Of a stretch of DNA of 5,346 bases, positions 4,998 through 5,346 are shown one piece after another (positions within the stretch are counted from its first letter, which is position 1; every line of letters starts with the position of its first letter). Source of the DNA: Streptosporangiaceae bacterium. Lineage in GTDB: Bacteria; Actinomycetota; Actinomycetes; Streptosporangiales; Streptosporangiaceae. The stretch lies in the NCBI GenBank assembly GCA_030042885.1, contig JASHYW010000199.1, positions 1-5,346 of the forward strand, given 5' to 3'. The position numbers and the translations under genes are program-made. The notes beneath the pieces are model-generated. The model was not told the origin of the DNA, made no database searches, and saw only the letters and a program-made list of their open reading frames with translations.

Positions 4998-5346
4998 ATG
5001 AGCAGGTCAGATCCCCCACGGTTCCCGGTGACGGTGACCAAGCTTCCCGTCACGCGCTGCGAGGTATGCGGACGGACCCTGGCCCACCAGCCCGGCCAGG
5101 CCAGCGCGGTGCTCACCGAGCACTACCACCGGATGCACCCGGAGGCGCTCACCGACGCGGCCGACGCACGGGAATTACGGGCTATCGCGGCCGGGGCGCG
5201 CCAGAGGTACGCTGCGGGTACCTGCGCTCCTGCGGATGTGACCATGACCACGGGCACCGCGGCGCTGATCGCCTGGCTGCTCACCGCCAGCATCGGCGTC
5301 TACATGCTGCGCACCTGGATCGCGCGCGGCGGTCTGCGCCGCCAGC
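4998..5346 (+). CDS. Unrecognised protein with Cys2/His-rich putative zinc site and a membrane segment (3' end outside window)
   Basis: No family recognised. The frame opens at ATG 4998, just after an in-frame TGA at 4986, and stays open for 116 codons to the window end with mostly G/C third positions. The N-terminal part has CEVCG (C21, C24), then HYHRMHPE with H42, H44 and H47. C-x2-C-x17-H-x4-H resembles a C2H2 zinc finger with a longer than usual spacer. A charged Ala/Arg-rich stretch likely to be helical follows (about 52-72). A hydrophobic segment (about 87-104, TAALIAWLLTASIGVYML) then ends in a positively charged RTWIARGGLRRQ, as for a membrane anchor or the first of several helices. 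No ribosome-binding site precedes ATG 4998. A separate gene starting at the in-frame ATG 5244 is possible but also lacks one. It diverges from the ftsW operon and is not a usual dcw member. Zinc binding is an inference. Confidence 0.65.
   Translation, partial: MSRSDPPRFPVTVTKLPVTRCEVCGRTLAHQPGQASAVLTEHYHRMHPEALTDAADARELRAIAAGARQRYAAGTCAPADVTMTTGTAALIAWLLTASIGVYMLRTWIARGGLRRQ

Noticed and set aside
5028..5053. Inverted repeat GTGACGG ... CCGTCAC, with a 12-base loop
   Set aside because: It lies inside the coding start of the plus-strand gene with no T-run after it and a long loop. Seven-base arms are common by chance at this GC content, so it was not called as a terminator or operator.
4985..5116. 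Extension of the small minus-strand ORF back to a GTG at 5116
   Set aside because: This part lies opposite the plus-strand gene and shares its wobble positions, so its codon bias is inherited. The minus-strand translation there shows nothing recognisable.

Overview
This window comes from a high-GC actinobacterium: codon third positions are almost all G or C, and FtsQ, MurC, MurG and FtsW all resemble actinomycete versions. The genus cannot be fixed from the sequence alone. Most of the window (about 1-4724) is part of the division and cell-wall (dcw) cluster, read on the minus strand in the order ftsW - murG - murC - ftsQ. This is the order found in mycobacteria and many other actinomycetes. 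ftsZ would be expected next, beyond base 1, but is not visible.

The four genes are tightly packed. ftsW and murG are 25 bases apart, and that gap is bridged by a 10-codon mini-ORF with 4-base ATGA overlaps at both ends. murG and murC overlap by 29 bases (41 if the upstream GTG is the start). murC and ftsQ overlap by 4 bases, with a full AGGAGG site inside the end of murC. Their products act in sequence at the septum. MurC adds L-Ala to UDP-MurNAc in the cytoplasm. MurG converts lipid I to lipid II at the membrane. FtsW polymerises lipid II into septal glycan. FtsQ is the divisome scaffold.

Two things set this cluster apart. First, murC carries an in-frame insert of about 28 codons at roughly 1036-1116. 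It is very GC-rich, forms hairpins, and looks like a dispersed palindromic repeat that has become a translated Pro/Gly/Arg-rich loop. Second, the cluster is interrupted upstream of ftsW. Where murD is usual, there is a divergent regulatory region of about 270 bases, followed by an unrelated plus-strand gene.

The divergent region (4725-4997) holds a minus-strand small ORF ending in an Asp-box-like motif, a Crp-family-like palindrome, and a GTATAC element that could serve as a -10 box. The plus-strand gene (from 4998, cut by the window edge) encodes a Cys2/His-rich, possibly zinc-binding N-terminal part followed by a membrane segment. I do not recognise its family. I found no RNA gene, CRISPR array, insertion sequence or convincing factor-independent terminator.
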